Shown here in pieces: positions 51,261 through 60,794 of a DNA stretch of 64,000 nt. Origin of the DNA: Candidatus Poribacteria bacterium (GTDB taxonomy: Bacteria > Poribacteria > WGA-4E > WGA-3G); assembly GCA_028820845.1 (NCBI GenBank), contig JAPPII010000118.1, positions 1 through 64,000 on the forward strand, given 5' to 3'. Within the stretch, counting starts at the first letter, position 1, and every line of letters starts with the position of its first letter. The notes beneath the pieces are model-generated. The model did no database searches and was not told the DNA's origin. It saw nothing but the letters and a program-made list of their open reading frames with translations. The position numbers were made by a program, and so were the translations under genes.

Positions 51261-52364
51261 CTAATTAAAAAGAATAACACCACGCGCATTTTCACCCGCC
51301 TCCATGTCGGCGAACGCCTCATTAATCTGCTCAAGCCGATAGTGCCGCGTAATCAACTCATCTAACTTCAATTTGCCTTCCGTATAGAGATTAAGCAATT
51401 TCGGCATATCCACTTTCGGCTGACACGAACCATAAAACGAACCGATCAACCGTCTCTCCGTTGAGACGAGGTGTTGCGCCGGAATACTAACATCTGATTC
51501 ATGATGTGCCATCCCGACAATGACAGCAGTACCAGCCGCCCGGACCATATTGTAGGCTTGCAAGATAGTTTTCGGATTCCCAATCACTTCAAACGCATAG
51601 TCTACACCGAGACCCGCCGTCAATTCACGCACGGCTTCAACTGGATCGGACGTTGAGGCATCAACAACATCCGTCGCGCCAAAACTTTTCGCAAAATCGA
51701 GTTTCCTCTCGGCAATATCAACGGCGATAATTCGCTCTGCTCGTGCAAGCACGGCACCTTGAATGGCGTTCAGACCAACACCACCCGTCCCGATAACCGC
51801 CACAGAACTTCCGGGTTCCACCTTCGCAGTATTCAACACAGCGCCGACACCTGTCGTTACACCACACCCCACGAGTGCTGCCTGCTCCAATGAATAGCGA
51901 TCGTCAATCTTGACAAGGTTTTGCTGAGGGACAACCATGTATTCAGACATCGTCGCAATCCGCGCCATCTGTAGGATACCATCCCCCGAACTGTTCCAGA
52001 GGCGATAGGTGCCATCCAATTGAAAACCGCGCGGGACATCGTAACTCTCACAGAGACAGACTTTTTCCATCTGGCACATGCGACAACCGCCACAATAACT
52101 GACGAAAGATAAGATCACGTGGTCACCTGGACGAAACCCAGTGACATCGTCGCCAACGCGTTCAATAACACCTGCGCCTTCATGTCCAAGTGCCACAGCA
52201 GCATTGTAATAGATAGCCCCAGTGACGACCGACAAATCGGAATGGCAGACACCACTCGCCGCGGTCCGAACGAGTACCTCGTTCGCCTTCGGTTCATCTA
52301 ATTCAAGTTCCTCAACAATAACAGGTTGATTATGTTCATACATAACCGCAGCACGCGTTTTCAT
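51261..52364 (-). CDS. Zinc-dependent alcohol dehydrogenase (class III-like)
   Basis: 367 residues. Catalytic zinc site GVCHSDLSVVTG and GHEGAG, four structural cysteines CGGCRMCQMEKVCLC, Rossmann loop VIGTGGVGLNAIQGAVL, and IIAVDIAERKLDFAKSFGAT for NAD. This is the class III/arylalcohol-dehydrogenase type that accepts primary alcohols or formaldehyde adducts. Genes around it on the minus strand (methyltransferase, sugar isomerase) give no clear pathway. Confidence 0.9.
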   Translation of the reverse strand: MKTRAAVMYEHNQPVIVEELELDEPKANEVLVRTAASGVCHSDLSVVTGAIYYNAAVALGHEGAGVIERVGDDVTGFRPGDHVILSFVSYCGGCRMCQMEKVCLCESYDVPRGFQLDGTYRLWNSSGDGILQMARIATMSEYMVVPQQNLVKIDDRYSLEQAALVGCGVTTGVGAVLNTAKVEPGSSVAVIGTGGVGLNAIQGAVLARAERIIAVDIAERKLDFAKSFGATDVVDASTSDPVEAVRELTAGLGVDYAFEVIGNPKTILQAYNMVRAAGTAVIVGMAHHESDVSIPAQHLVSTERRLIGSFYGSCQPKVDMPKLLNLYTEGKLKLDELITRHYRLEQINEAFADMEAGENARGVILFN

Positions 52365-52392
52365 TTTTCCCTCGCTCTACGCCGTAATAGGG

Positions 52393-53193
52393 TTACAATA
52401 TAGACTCCATATAACTTCTCGCTTTTCGCATCGATTCAACCGGATCCGATTCACCTTCGTAGACAATAGATAGACATCCGTTATAGCCGACCCCGCGCAA
52501 AATGTCTAAAATACGCGGGTAATCTAACCACTCCTCCACGCCGCTATCAATCTGATAAAACTTCGTCCGGACATACACCGCATGCGGTGCCGTTTGTTCA
52601 ATACTCGCATAACAGTCGTAACCTGGGTGTGACGAACCGCGATGTCCACTCGCGCCCGGAGAACCCGCATACTGTCCGGTATCTAAAATATGTGTAAAAT
52701 AGGGATGGTCTGTCCCATTTAAAGCGCGTAAAACCGCCGCGCCGTCCCGCGTGACGTTGTTATGGTTGTGATTCTGTAACCCGACGAGGATCCCCGACTC
52801 ATGACCGTATTCAGCGACCTCCTTGAAGGCTTCAATCATCGGTGGCCACAACGTCTCTTCATCTTCACAATCGTCAGGAACATAAGCAGCAAAGACTCTA
52901 ACCAATGGGCAGCTCATAAAAGCCGCAACATCTATCCACTGCTTGATTAACGCGACTTGCTCGTGGTGCTCCTCAACAGGACGGCCGAAGTTATTGCTAA
53001 TACCGATGTAACCTAAGGGTAATCCTTTCCGCATGAGATCCATCTTCAACCCACGTAGATAGTCCGCATCGGTCGATTCAAACGCACTTGAATGCAACTC
53101 AATCACATCAAATCCGAGATCATATACCAATTGTGCGAAAGCAGTAGCCGTAGTATTTCTCACATTTAGGGACATCGTACCCAATTTCATCAT
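52393..53193 (-). CDS. Sugar phosphate isomerase/epimerase (TIM barrel)
   Basis: About 266 residues from the ATG at 53193 with AGGAG 8 nt upstream. DVIELHSSAF, GLPLGYIGISN, SGILVGLQNHNHNNV, YFTHILDTGQY and YVRTKFYQID correspond to the metal-binding strands of the AP-endonuclease-2/xylose-isomerase-like family; the usual Glu of the second ligand strand is Gln here. Similar in fold to 43308-44162 but with low identity. The substrate is unknown. Confidence 0.86.
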   Translation of the reverse strand: MMKLGTMSLNVRNTTATAFAQLVYDLGFDVIELHSSAFESTDADYLRGLKMDLMRKGLPLGYIGISNNFGRPVEEHHEQVALIKQWIDVAAFMSCPLVRVFAAYVPDDCEDEETLWPPMIEAFKEVAEYGHESGILVGLQNHNHNNVTRDGAAVLRALNGTDHPYFTHILDTGQYAGSPGASGHRGSSHPGYDCYASIEQTAPHAVYVRTKFYQIDSGVEEWLDYPRILDILRGVGYNGCLSIVYEGESDPVESMRKARSYMESIL

Positions 53194-53256
53194 ACCGAAC
53201 ACTCCTTTTCTCACCGGCATACAGGCAAAATCGCCTGTTAGCATTTTTCACAGGTA

Positions 53257-54111
53257 TTACTCATTCATTGCAATCTCGTCATTTTCCTGCAGCGATACTC
53301 TCGTCTGTTGGTTCAATGCTATGAGAAACTTTCGTAAAGTTTGCTGAAGATCCTGGAGCTGCTGCCGATCTGCTTCAAGATACTGAATTCGGGGGTCCAA
53401 ACCTTCTAAGCGGCTGATTCGGTTGAGAATCTCCTCAATGAGGTTATGTATCTCGCGGAACTGCTGCCGATCCTCCTCCAATTGCTGAACTTTGTTAATC
53501 ACCACCCCGAGACGTTCTTGGGTCTGATCCAATTCTTTTTGGAGTTTTTGGGTAAAAGCGATTAATTTCTCGAGCGTACTCGTCGTTCTATAAATCGGTT
53601 GGTTTGGATTCTCAACACTTTTCTGTTCGGGTAGGTGCTGATGCCCACCTTCGGCATACGGTGTTGTAATTTGAGAGCGTTCGCTATCAGAAGGGTTCGC
53701 CTCTGATTGTTCCGAAACATCTAATAACTTAATTTGATATGAAAAGCGGGCATACGGTTCTTTCCGTTCGGTATAGGTTATCTGCACCCGAAGTTCTTGG
53801 TTAACCCGCAGTGTGTTCAAACGGCTATGGATATTCCGAATAACAACCTCATTGTAGTTAAAAGCCTCATTTTTCTTTGGATTCAAACGCCGGAGATAGC
53901 GGTAAAGTTCCAAGCCATCGGCACTTTCCCGCTCTAATCCCTCTGTTGTCAAAACACCGACGACTTCCGGATTGTCAGGGTCAATGGTCACTTGATCGTC
54001 AGGTATGACAATATCCAGCGGCACCTCGCCCTGAATCGCCTTCATCCCAATAATCCAATGGGTTGCTGATGTCCTACTGCTGTACGCGATAAAATCGTAA
54101 TGGATCGCCAT
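53257..54111 (-). CDS. Unrecognised protein with C-terminal coiled coil
   Basis: 284 residues, not assigned to a family. The N-terminal half is mixed alpha/beta (HYDFIAYSSRTSATHWIIG, then EVPLDIVIPDDQVTIDPDNP). From about residue 180 the sequence is a long coiled coil (KLIAFTQKLQKELDQTQERL, IHNLIEEILNRISRLEGLD, YLEADRQQLQDLQQTLRKF). No signal peptide or membrane segment. It may be a structural or scaffold protein. It lies between a PfkB kinase and an isomerase on the same strand. Confidence 0.7.
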   Translation of the reverse strand: MAIHYDFIAYSSRTSATHWIIGMKAIQGEVPLDIVIPDDQVTIDPDNPEVVGVLTTEGLERESADGLELYRYLRRLNPKKNEAFNYNEVVIRNIHSRLNTLRVNQELRVQITYTERKEPYARFSYQIKLLDVSEQSEANPSDSERSQITTPYAEGGHQHLPEQKSVENPNQPIYRTTSTLEKLIAFTQKLQKELDQTQERLGVVINKVQQLEEDRQQFREIHNLIEEILNRISRLEGLDPRIQYLEADRQQLQDLQQTLRKFLIALNQQTRVSLQENDEIAMNE

Positions 54112-54147
54112 AAATCTCTCTTTTAATAGTTATCGGTTAACTATTTA

Positions 54148-54981
54148 CTATATCTTTAACCTCAACAGCACTTGGGCGAGTTTTGGAATACAAGATGTTC
54201 CAATACCTTCCACAGCAAAAGAAGCGACACAATGTGCGAAGTTCAGTGCCCTCTCGACAGTCCGATTTTGATAATAGTCAATCAAAAAGGAGGTTGCGAA
54301 AACATCACCAGCACCCGTAGGATCAATCTCGGTTACGGAATACGCTGTGGACTCAAGTTGCGCGCCGTTTTGAAACAGCGTTGCCCCCCTTGCACCTCGC
54401 GTCAGCACAACGATTGGAGCCAGCTGGATATATCTCTCCAATTCATTTGGATAAGCACGGATGTCCTCATCACTGAGGATTAAGACATCAATGTAGGGCA
54501 AGATTTGCTCAGCTGTCGCCCAACGTTTTGCTTCAACCCTTCCACTCGCATCCCACTGCCGGAGCCAACCCTGCGGTGTGGCACCTATCAATGTATCCTT
54601 GCTAAAACAGTGAACAAGTTCCGCGGAAACTTCATTGGCAATCGGACACAAGTAAACTATATTGCTTGTACGCCACTCAACAGGAACATCGGCTCCTTTT
54701 AGTTTCCTTGCCGAACCCAAGATAAACTGCTGCCTATGTCCTTTTTCGTCGTATTGGTTATCAAAAATCGTCGTTTCAGACGATTCACAATAAACAGTTT
54801 TTATGCCATCCAATAGCGGGTTTTGCCGGTCAAAATTCGCACCTACAGCCGTGATAGCACGGGCGTGATGCCCCAGATTTCGTGCAGTTAGTGTCGAATA
54901 CGAGGCGGATCCACCAAGAATATAGCCATTTGGCGAGACATCATAACAAAAATGACCCACTGATAGAAATGTTACCGCCAT
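54148..54981 (-). CDS. PfkB family carbohydrate/nucleoside kinase
   Basis: 277 residues. SPNGYILGGSASYSTLTARN is the first PfkB signature (sugar-binding Gly-rich region) and TEIDPTGAGDVFATSFLIDY the second, with the catalytic Asp. It phosphorylates a sugar or sugar derivative with ATP. The neighbouring mutarotase gene (55005-55337) suggests a deoxysugar or keto-sugar substrate. Confidence 0.88.
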   Translation of the reverse strand: MAVTFLSVGHFCYDVSPNGYILGGSASYSTLTARNLGHHARAITAVGANFDRQNPLLDGIKTVYCESSETTIFDNQYDEKGHRQQFILGSARKLKGADVPVEWRTSNIVYLCPIANEVSAELVHCFSKDTLIGATPQGWLRQWDASGRVEAKRWATAEQILPYIDVLILSDEDIRAYPNELERYIQLAPIVVLTRGARGATLFQNGAQLESTAYSVTEIDPTGAGDVFATSFLIDYYQNRTVERALNFAHCVASFAVEGIGTSCIPKLAQVLLRLKI

Positions 54982-55004
54982 CGAAGAAATATATCCCTTT
55001 CGCG

Positions 55005-55337
55005 TTACAATTCAAAGACAGGTTCCATGCACGCCCACCATTCGTCTGGCTGTGCTTCCGCCACAGGTTCCTGGAAAGTTCGCATCAATTCATCCCACGC
55101 TTTGCATCTCGGATTCTCTTCAAGATAACGTGGAAAATCCCGTTCTATATCAAAGTTATCAACCGTTTCCATCGCCATAAATAGACGGCAACCTAAAAGA
55201 TAGATATTCATCTTCGTTATACCGACTGCCTTCAGAGCCTCAACTACTTCTGGCCACGCATCCCGGTGATATTTTTTATATGCTTCAATCACATCTGGAT
55301 TGTTTTTTAGGTTCAAAGTTAAACCATAATGTTTCAT
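55005..55337 (-). CDS. L-rhamnose mutarotase family protein
   Basis: 110 residues. KHYGLTLNLKNNPDVIEAY, YHRDAWPEVVEALKAVGIT and NIYLLGCRLFMAMET, with the C-terminal DEWWACMEPVF, give the His and Tyr residues of the RhaM family, which interconverts anomers of rhamnose or fucose. Its start overlaps the stop of the NUDIX gene by 4 nt (ATGA). Confidence 0.9.
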   Translation of the reverse strand: MKHYGLTLNLKNNPDVIEAYKKYHRDAWPEVVEALKAVGITKMNIYLLGCRLFMAMETVDNFDIERDFPRYLEENPRCKAWDELMRTFQEPVAEAQPDEWWACMEPVFEL

Positions 55338-55756
55338 TTAGTTGTTTCCAATGCCTTTTGGATTATTTCTGCGTGATCAAATGCAAGTGCCGGTAAATTA
55401 GTAGTTGAAAACCACGCCACTTCGGCTGCATCGGAACCAGCTTCAACTTTTAACAACCGTTTCTCAAGGACAGCAACGTAGGCGATGGTAATTACACGCC
55501 CGCGCGGATCGCGAGCGGGGTCCCCAAAAGCACCTATCTCGGTTAAGGTCACATCCGAAACATCGGTTTCCTCTTCTAACTCGCGCCGTGCGGCTTCCTC
55601 AAGCGATTCATCCATCTCAACAAAACCGCCCGGCAATGCCCAATACCCTTCAAAGGGAAGATGCTTACGTCTAATCAACAGCAGCTCTGGATCCTCACCG
55701 GCGAAGATTACAATATCAACGGTAACGGCAGGCCGTGGGTAATCGTAACAAAACAT
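55334..55756 (-). CDS. NUDIX hydrolase (ADP-ribose pyrophosphatase type)
   Basis: About 140 residues from the ATG at 55756; the frame runs 16 codons further with another ATG at 55804. GGFVEMDESLEEAARRELEE, then ET, is the complete NUDIX box; the P-x-G-x-W-x2-P-G-G opening (EGYWALPGG) is that of ADP-ribose/NADH pyrophosphatases. It removes toxic or signalling nucleoside diphosphates. Translationally coupled to the mutarotase gene. Confidence 0.88.
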   Translation of the reverse strand: MFCYDYPRPAVTVDIVIFAGEDPELLLIRRKHLPFEGYWALPGGFVEMDESLEEAARRELEEETDVSDVTLTEIGAFGDPARDPRGRVITIAYVAVLEKRLLKVEAGSDAAEVAWFSTTNLPALAFDHAEIIQKALETTK

Positions 55757-55944
55757 CTTATATTCCAAAAAACCCGCTTCAATTGATAATTTGCCACAAG
55801 ACACATAAGCAAACCGACGTTATCACACCGACTGTAAGAGAGCAAGTGAAACGTTGTACGCTCTGATTCCACATAGGTTCTATCTTATAGCATACCAAAT
55901 TTTAACATTTTCGTCAACTTTTTTCTAAATAATGCGTTCTCTGC

Positions 55945-55974
55945 TTGTAATAACCACAGAGATAATGCTATAAT
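55945..55974 (+). promoter_or_regulatory. Sigma-70-type promoter before the VWA gene
   Basis: TTGTAA (55945-55950), 18 nt, TATAAT (55969-55974), about 65 bp before the ATG at 56038. Confidence 0.55.
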
Positions 55975-56037
55975 AATTTCCGTTACCATGGGCTTTGCAA
56001 AAACTGAAGCATAATTGCATGACCGCACGGAACAAAA

Positions 56038-57120
56038 ATGAAAGTCGTAATTAGCAAAAATATCCCAAAAGCCCTCGTTATTTCCATTGGGCTTCATATT
56101 TTATTGTTTCTGACGCTTGGAGCCTTGTACCGACAAAGACCGGATCGGTACATTGAGACAGGCACTGCGTTTGACATCGCCAAAATCCACTTGAGGACAC
56201 CGCGCCTCCCGATGAAAAGAATCCATCAGATGCCGCTGAAACCGATGGTGACGCCCGAAAGTATGCAACAAACACAAGTTTTAGAAGTCAAAACGCCATC
56301 GCTTCAACCGCCGGTAACATCTGTATCCCATCAAGATGTTCCTCTCGAATTGGAAACACCAGAACCCTTTTCAGCAACCCACTCAACGGCATACAGCCAC
56401 GGTAAAGGTCTGCAAGCCAAACCTGTATCTGGTAGTAGTAGCGGAACAGGCATTGGATTAGGTTCAGGGACCTTTGGTAGCGGCAGCAAACCGAGTAGAC
56501 ACACCGGTGGATTCATAGCAGAAACCAACGGGCAGGCTACCTCGGATCTTGGTGGACTCACACTTCCTGACCTTGCGCTAAACAGGATCGCCAAGCATAT
56601 TATCGCCAGCAGGCGTACAAATCTTGTCGATATCGTCTTCATTATTGACGGTAGTGGAAGTATGAAAAACGATGTTGACGCAGTGCGTGAACATCTCAAT
56701 AGTATGACCGACCAATTTGCGAGTGCCGGGATCGATTTCACTATCGGTATCGTCGCCTTTCGCGCAGGAACTGGCTATAGTCTCCTTGGATTGGACTTTG
56801 AAGTGATTCCGCAAACCCGCTCAACCGAGCAGGTGAAAAAAGTCCTCAGTCAACTCAAATTTCGAGGAGATGAGAGGGGTTTGGACGCACTTATCCGCGC
56901 CGCCGATGAGGTAACATTTCGAAGAGACGCTGAAGTCCATTTCATTTTTGTAACGGATGAGTATGTAAGCGGTGCCTACTCTTCAATAGATGTAATGATG
57001 AAGATGAAGACTGCAAGAATTAAGGTAGATGTTATCGGACGAGACGAGCCTTTCCAGAAATTTATTGCCAAAACTACCGGCGGCTTATGGCTGCCTATTT
57101 CAAGCCTCGCAATTCAGTAA
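56038..57120 (+). CDS. Membrane-anchored von Willebrand factor A domain protein
   Basis: 360 residues. A single N-terminal membrane segment (ALVISIGLHILLFLTLGALY), a Pro/Thr-rich and Gly/Ser-rich linker, then a VWA domain from about residue 190: DIVFIIDGSGSMKND carries the DxSxS metal-ion-dependent adhesion motif, and the later VTFRRDAEVHFIFVTDEYVS the distal Asp. The TonB-like layout (short inside, one helix, proline-rich periplasmic stretch) suggests the VWA domain acts in the periplasm. Partner unknown. Confidence 0.85.
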   Translation: MKVVISKNIPKALVISIGLHILLFLTLGALYRQRPDRYIETGTAFDIAKIHLRTPRLPMKRIHQMPLKPMVTPESMQQTQVLEVKTPSLQPPVTSVSHQDVPLELETPEPFSATHSTAYSHGKGLQAKPVSGSSSGTGIGLGSGTFGSGSKPSRHTGGFIAETNGQATSDLGGLTLPDLALNRIAKHIIASRRTNLVDIVFIIDGSGSMKNDVDAVREHLNSMTDQFASAGIDFTIGIVAFRAGTGYSLLGLDFEVIPQTRSTEQVKKVLSQLKFRGDERGLDALIRAADEVTFRRDAEVHFIFVTDEYVSGAYSSIDVMMKMKTARIKVDVIGRDEPFQKFIAKTTGGLWLPISSLAIQ

Positions 57121-57158
57121 GAGCATAGAGGTGCCTCGATTCAAAGATCGCGGCTGTA

Positions 57159-58700
57159 ATGATGCGTAAAAAGGAAACACACTACGCACTCGGTTTAGCG
57201 TTCCTTTTCCTTGCAATAGGTGCTTATACAACAAGCCACCATGAGATGTGGCGTGACGAGATTCAGGCATGGCTCCTTGCCCGGGACAGTGCCTCGGTCT
57301 TTGAACTTTTCGCGCACCTCAAATATGAAGGACATCCGGGGATATGGCACCTCTGTCTCATGCCACTCACCCGTATCACACATTCCCCTGTCATCATGCA
57401 GGTGTTTCATCTTCTGATTGCAACTGGCACGGTCTATCTATTTGTTCGTTACGCACCCTTCAATCGCTTCCAAAAATTTCTCTTCTGTTTTGGCTATTTT
57501 GTGCTTTATGAATACGCTGTTCTTGCGCGAAACTACGCGCTTGGGTTGCTACTGATAATTGTTTTCTGTATTCTTTTCAGTGAACGTTACAGACGTTTTA
57601 TTTGGATCGGTTGTGTATTATTTTTCCTTTCGCATACGAGTGTACACGCGTTAATTCTTACCATAACGATAGGATTCGCGCTTTGCTGTGAATACCTCTA
57701 TCGCAATTGGCTCTCTAAGCCACTCGCTGAGGAGATTGAGGCGATAGGCGATAAAAAATCAATCTGGATCGGATTCGCCCTTATCGGCATCGGTATCATT
57801 ACAGCAGTTTTGCAACTGAATCCTCCAGCAGATACTGGTTTTGCTGTTGAATGGCGTTTCGCTTATGATTCAACAGAATTCAGCAACGTTATTAAACTTA
57901 TTTCCCGCGCGCTTCTACCTATCCCAGAATTCTCGCTTAATTTCTGGAACAAACACCAATTAGAGACGTATAACCTCTTCCAGGCCATCCAAATCCCGCT
58001 CTGTTGCCTTCTTATCCTTTGCAGCATCTTCTTACTCCTCAAACGCCCTACTGCCCTGCTTATATACCTCATGGCGACATTTGGACTTTTAGTGTTTTTC
58101 TACATAAAGTATTACGGTAGTATGCGCCACCACGGATTTCTGTTTATTACATTTCTTATGATCGCTTGGATTTATAGAGACTGTCCTGAGATAACCCTCC
58201 CATTCAAAAGCCTTAGTGCGTTGTCACAACGCCTATTTTCTTCGTTTGTCACTTTCATCTTCGTCTGTCAGTTCATTGGAGGGATAACAACGGTCATACT
58301 CGAGGACCGCTATGTCTTCTCTTATGGAAAACAGGTGGCTGAATATATCAAAGCAGAAGATATGCAAGACATGACGATAGTAGGGGAAGTCGATTATGCT
58401 GCGAGCACGATTGTCGGGTATCTCGAAAAAGATGAAATTTATTATGTACACGGCAGCCGGTTTGGCTCTTTCGTTAGATGGGACGATGTCCGCATGCCCG
58501 ATGTCGATATCCCAGACGATCAGGTCCTTAAGGAGGCAAGTATCCTAAGAACACAGACAGCCCAAGACCTTTTAATTATCATGAACCGCTCTTTAGACCC
58601 TGAATTGCGTGCACAGCATAACCTCACTTTCCTAACCCAATTTACCGGTTCAATTGTTGATGACGAAGGCTTCTATCTGTATCTAATGCCGATACCTTGA
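57159..58700 (+). CDS. Polytopic GT-C-type membrane protein
   Basis: 513 residues with about ten transmembrane segments. The first external loop HHEMWRDEIQAWLLARDSAS contains the Asp-Glu pair found in GT-C glycosyltransferases (ArnT/PMT superfamily), and the second loop contains EGHPGIWH. A C-terminal soluble part of about 120 residues follows the last helix. It probably uses a lipid-linked sugar to glycosylate a lipid or protein outside. Starts 38 nt after the VWA stop, so they may be co-expressed. Confidence 0.75.
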   Translation: MMRKKETHYALGLAFLFLAIGAYTTSHHEMWRDEIQAWLLARDSASVFELFAHLKYEGHPGIWHLCLMPLTRITHSPVIMQVFHLLIATGTVYLFVRYAPFNRFQKFLFCFGYFVLYEYAVLARNYALGLLLIIVFCILFSERYRRFIWIGCVLFFLSHTSVHALILTITIGFALCCEYLYRNWLSKPLAEEIEAIGDKKSIWIGFALIGIGIITAVLQLNPPADTGFAVEWRFAYDSTEFSNVIKLISRALLPIPEFSLNFWNKHQLETYNLFQAIQIPLCCLLILCSIFLLLKRPTALLIYLMATFGLLVFFYIKYYGSMRHHGFLFITFLMIAWIYRDCPEITLPFKSLSALSQRLFSSFVTFIFVCQFIGGITTVILEDRYVFSYGKQVAEYIKAEDMQDMTIVGEVDYAASTIVGYLEKDEIYYVHGSRFGSFVRWDDVRMPDVDIPDDQVLKEASILRTQTAQDLLIIMNRSLDPELRAQHNLTFLTQFTGSIVDDEGFYLYLMPIP

Positions 58701-58714
58701 GAAAAACTTTTTGC

Positions 58715-58743
58715 TTGACAGAATCTTCAATAAGTGATAACCT
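58715..58743 (+). promoter_or_regulatory. Sigma-70 promoter of the deformylase gene
   Basis: TTGACA (58715-58720), 17 nt, TAACCT (58738-58743), about 55 bp before the ATG at 58798. The -35 is perfect. Confidence 0.55.
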
Positions 58744-58797
58744 ATTAAAAGTTGTTTTTGTCTAAAGATATGTTGCAAATGGAGAACGTCCTGATAC

Positions 58798-59397
58798 ATG
58801 CCAAAACGTAGAAGAAAGCCTAAGAATACAGCCACCTCGGATATAGGTGGAGAAGATAGTGTGGTGCTGCGTGAAACAGCCCCTTTGCAACTACGCTATT
58901 ACGGCGATCCGGTCCTTCGCAGAAAAGCAGAACCGGTGGCAGAGATCGCCGATGCAGAGCGTCAATTCGCTGACGAGATGTTGATGACGCTGGAGGCTAC
59001 AGGCAACGGTATTGGACTCGCCGCGACACAGGTCGGTGTTCTGAAACGGCTCATCATTGTCAATATCGGCGAAGAGGACGATGAGGAATACGAGCCTTTG
59101 GTTTTGTTTAACCCCGAAATTCTGAGTTCCGACGGAGAAATTGTTGCCGAGGAAGGATGCCTTAGTATCCCAGATGTGACTGCCGATGTGAAACGTCCAG
59201 AGAACATTGTTGTTGAAGGACTCAATGCATACGGCGAATCTGTCCATATTGAAGCCGACGGTTTATTGGCGCGTGTTCTGCAACATGAAATAGATCATCT
59301 CAACGGCATACTTTTTATTGACCGAATCAGCGGATTAAAACGACGGTTGCTCAGTGACGAATTGCAGAAACTGCAACGCGCCGAACGTCCCGTTTAA
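58798..59397 (+). CDS. def: Peptide deformylase
   Basis: 199 residues. The three PDF motifs are intact: GNGIGLAATQVG, EEGCLSIPD and QHEIDHLNGILF, giving Gln, Cys and two His around the metal. It removes the N-formyl group from new proteins. The first 28 residues (basic, then acidic) are an extension before the usual start at LQLRYYGDPVLR. Probably essential and expressed from the promoter at 58715-58743. Confidence 0.95.
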   Translation: MPKRRRKPKNTATSDIGGEDSVVLRETAPLQLRYYGDPVLRRKAEPVAEIADAERQFADEMLMTLEATGNGIGLAATQVGVLKRLIIVNIGEEDDEEYEPLVLFNPEILSSDGEIVAEEGCLSIPDVTADVKRPENIVVEGLNAYGESVHIEADGLLARVLQHEIDHLNGILFIDRISGLKRRLLSDELQKLQRAERPV

Positions 59398-59469
59398 CCT
59401 CCTATACCTGTCCGAAGGATGGCAGCTACTTTGGTGTAACGTGTTCACCGAAACTTGCTACTCAAAAAT

Positions 59470-60318
59470 ATGTCAAATCAAAAACTTGAGCCTATCCTAC
59501 AAAGGAAACTCGAAGAACTCTATGGATGCTTGCACGCTTATGAGAAGGTCATTGTCGCCTTTTCCGGTGGTGTTGACAGTACATTTCTCGCAGAGGCGGC
59601 ACAACACGCATTGGGTGAGAACGCCCTCGCTGTTACAGCTATCTCTGATTCCTATCCCATCCGGGAAATGAAAGCAGCACAGGAAATTGCTAAGCAGATT
59701 GGAATTCGCTTTGAAACAGTCAATACACACGAATTAGACCTCGAAGGGTACGCAAGCAACCCTACCAATCGGTGCTTCTTCTGCAAAACAGAACTGTTCG
59801 ATAAACTCCGTCCGATCGCTGAAAAGTACGATGTCGGCACAATCGTTTACGGTGCCATCCCAGATGATGTGGGTGACCACCGTCCCGGAATGGATGCAGC
59901 GAAAAAAATGGGTATCCAAGCTCCTTTGATTGATGTTAACTTGACAAAGGCGGAGATTCGTGAGATCTCAAAAGTGTGGGATCTCCCAACGTGGGATAAA
60001 CCGGCGTTCGCTTGCCTCTCCTCACGATTCCCTTACGGTATGCGGATTACCCGTGAATTGCTAAGACAGGTGGATGCGGCTGAACAATTCCTCTACGATT
60101 TAGGGATTCGTCAGTTTCGAGTCCGACATCACGGTGAACTTGCTCGAATTGAGTTAGATGCGGAAGAAATCTCGCGGATGCACTCAAAAGCCGTGCGGCG
60201 TGATATTAACGAACATTTTAAAACGCTTGGATATGCCCATGTTACGCTTGACTTGCAGGGGTATCGTTCCGGCAGCCTTAACGAGGGGGTTACGAATGCA
60301 CAAACTCAAATGCATTAA
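59470..60318 (+). CDS. larE: ATP-dependent sacrificial sulfur transferase LarE
   Basis: 282 residues from the ATG at 59470; the frame extends to a TTG at 59455. PP-loop motif AFSGGVDSTFLAEAA, Cys in NRCFFCKTELFDKL and the conserved ACLSSRFPYG identify LarE, which gives up a cysteine sulfur to build the nickel-pincer cofactor of lactate racemase. The Cys in RCFFC stands at the sacrificial position. No larA, larB or larC is in the window, so the cofactor pathway must be elsewhere or the enzyme has another acceptor. Confidence 0.88.
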   Translation: MSNQKLEPILQRKLEELYGCLHAYEKVIVAFSGGVDSTFLAEAAQHALGENALAVTAISDSYPIREMKAAQEIAKQIGIRFETVNTHELDLEGYASNPTNRCFFCKTELFDKLRPIAEKYDVGTIVYGAIPDDVGDHRPGMDAAKKMGIQAPLIDVNLTKAEIREISKVWDLPTWDKPAFACLSSRFPYGMRITRELLRQVDAAEQFLYDLGIRQFRVRHHGELARIELDAEEISRMHSKAVRRDINEHFKTLGYAHVTLDLQGYRSGSLNEGVTNAQTQMH

Positions 60319-60769
60319 CCTAAAGCCATACCGATCCACCAAAGAAATGCAACGGAGGAAAAGGCGATTAGTTTCAAGGGCATCCTCTCGGAAAAAGACG
60401 TTCACACAAGACCAAAAGGAATTGTTAGGAGAAAAAATTGAGGGCACCCGTACCCGAAACCTTAAGGACAGCTTTGCAGGTAAAGCAAATCCGGTCCATC
60501 TAACGTTAACTGCGATTGGCTTGATTGTTTTATTTTTTCTTTACATTGTCTGGATGCTTTCTGACCCGCCGATGAGTCCTGTGATTTCTAAAATCTTGGA
60601 CATACCCCTCCTCCTCCTTGCCGGTATTCTTGCGTTTGCATGTTTGGGGCTGCTCGGTGCCGGCATCATCGGCAGCTTCTTCCTATTCACACGCTTGTTA
60701 AAGAGATCTCCAAATCTGCGTGTTTTCCGTGCGGGGTCACCCGACACATCGGTAAAAAACAAGGAATAA
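60296..60769 (+). CDS. Small two-helix membrane protein of unknown function
   Basis: 157 residues from the ATG at 60296, 8 nt behind a GAGGGGG ribosome site; the gene overlaps the larE end by 23 nt in another frame. The N-terminal 65 residues are strongly basic (RRKRRLVSRASSRKK), followed by two transmembrane segments (TLTAIGLIVLFFLYIVWML and ILAFACLGLLGAGIIGSFFL). No family recognised. Its placement suggests coupling with larE translation. Confidence 0.65.
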   Translation: MHKLKCINLKPYRSTKEMQRRKRRLVSRASSRKKTFTQDQKELLGEKIEGTRTRNLKDSFAGKANPVHLTLTAIGLIVLFFLYIVWMLSDPPMSPVISKILDIPLLLLAGILAFACLGLLGAGIIGSFFLFTRLLKRSPNLRVFRAGSPDTSVKNKE

Positions 60770-60794
60770 ATAATCAAACATCGTAAAATTTGAT